A DNA stretch of 64,000 nt from Neobacillus mesonae (GTDB lineage Bacteria > Bacillota > Bacilli > Bacillales > Cytobacillaceae): positions 1-64,000 of the forward strand of contig NZ_JAMBNQ010000001.1 of the NCBI RefSeq assembly GCF_023715155.1, read 5' to 3'. Every line of letters begins with the position of its first letter. The first letter of the stretch is position 1. The notes under the pieces are model-generated. The model worked only from the letters and a program-made list of their open reading frames with translations. It ran no database searches and was not told the origin of the DNA. Shown here piece by piece: positions 63,880 through 64,000 of this stretch. Made by a program: the position numbers and the translations under genes.

Positions 63880-64000
63880 TTGTTTCAATATGTGATTTTT
63901 GACGTGGATGGAACCATTTTAGATACAGAAAAAGCTATATTAAAATCTTTACAAAAAGTCTTGAAAGAAGAGGGCAAAGATTATCAATTAGAGGATTTAA
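63880..64000 (+). CDS. HAD-family hydrolase, 5' part (cut by window end)
   Basis: The first 40 codons of a HAD phosphatase: FQYVIFDVDGTILDTEKAIL is motif I with the nucleophile and acid Asp in D-V-D-G-T. The start is TTG with TAAGGAGGGATAAGGA upstream. Phosphoglycolate phosphatase-like and beta-phosphoglucomutase-like enzymes start this way. Its style is chromosomal rather than phage-like, so it may be cargo of the element or mark its edge. Confidence 0.85.
   Translation, partial: MFQYVIFDVDGTILDTEKAILKSLQKVLKEEGKDYQLEDL

Larger units (their letters stand above)
59428..64000. mobile_element. sigK-intervening (skin-like) prophage element, one end
   Basis: From the sigK breakpoint to the window edge the content changes to phage-like small genes, mostly rightward, with their own style: XRE regulator, coiled-coil protein, overlapping mini-genes and an HNH endonuclease. 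Codon use differs from the flank (many AAT, CGA, TTG and GAA codons). No recombinase is visible; a SpoIVCA-type serine recombinase and the sigK 5' half are predicted to the right of the window. The other boundary is not seen. Confidence 0.75.

Overview
The window is a Firmicutes chromosome of the Bacillaceae, from a Bacillus-like spore former of the Neobacillus/Mesobacillus/Cytobacillus kind; the genus is my inference. The evidence is a low-GC genome with AAGGAGG-type ribosome sites, two T-box leaders, a 6S RNA between aspS and tcdA, and the B. subtilis-type gene order amidase-hisS-aspS-6S-tcdA / rarA-cymR-cysteine desulfurase-mnmA / TPR-recD2-yrrD / AI-2E permease-alaS-ireB-ruvX-yrzB-mltG-trmR-trhP1-trhP2-udk-greA-pbpI-yrrS-mtnN. 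Assignments rest on recalled family motifs and gene order; no search was run.

Layout. 0-6.2 kb: cell-wall amidase, T-box-controlled hisS, aspS, 6S RNA, tcdA. 6.3-7.2 kb: a regular 52-bp tandem repeat array, followed by a NERD-domain protein, a two-gene ABC exporter and trhO (7.3-11.4 kb), which look inserted into the core order. 11.5-15.7 kb: rarA, then cymR-cysteine desulfurase-mnmA (cysteine control, sulfur mobilisation, tRNA thiolation). 15.9-23.9 kb: an Eis-like acetyltransferase, then an Lrp-type regulator divergent from an operon of phenylalanine dehydrogenase, 2-oxoacid dehydrogenase E1alpha, E1beta and E2, and an amino-acid permease. 24-42.5 kb: conserved core genes, including the TrhP1/TrhP2/TrmR genes for tRNA wobble uridine modification and a class B penicillin-binding protein whose ribosome site lies inside the greA terminator hairpin. 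42.6-43.7 kb: a nest of five tiny ORFs, two of them YrzI-like paralogues. 43.8-57.7 kb: a phenylacetate catabolic cluster (paaI, paaK, paaABCD, an EthD-like gene, three crotonases, an aldehyde dehydrogenase, paaH, paaJ, paaX, a nitronate monooxygenase-like gene and a second hotdog thioesterase). 57.7-59.0 kb: a small membrane peptide and a BNR-repeat lipoprotein.

At 59.05-59.43 kb lies only the 3' half of sigK (mother-cell sigma-K). Homology stops abruptly at the place where B. subtilis sigK is split by the skin element. Beyond it, to the window end, is phage-like DNA: an XRE regulator, a coiled-coil protein, a chain of overlapping tiny genes, an HNH endonuclease with an AP2-like tail, and long non-coding stretches with short repeats. 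The recombinase and the 5' half of sigK are not in the window. This is probably one end of a sigK-intervening element.

How the parts may work together. Phenylalanine could enter through the permease, be deaminated to phenylpyruvate by phenylalanine dehydrogenase, be oxidatively decarboxylated to phenylacetyl-CoA by the E1/E2 complex with an E3 encoded elsewhere, and then enter the paa ring-epoxidation and beta-oxidation-like route 20 kb downstream without needing PaaK. This link is an inference from gene content.
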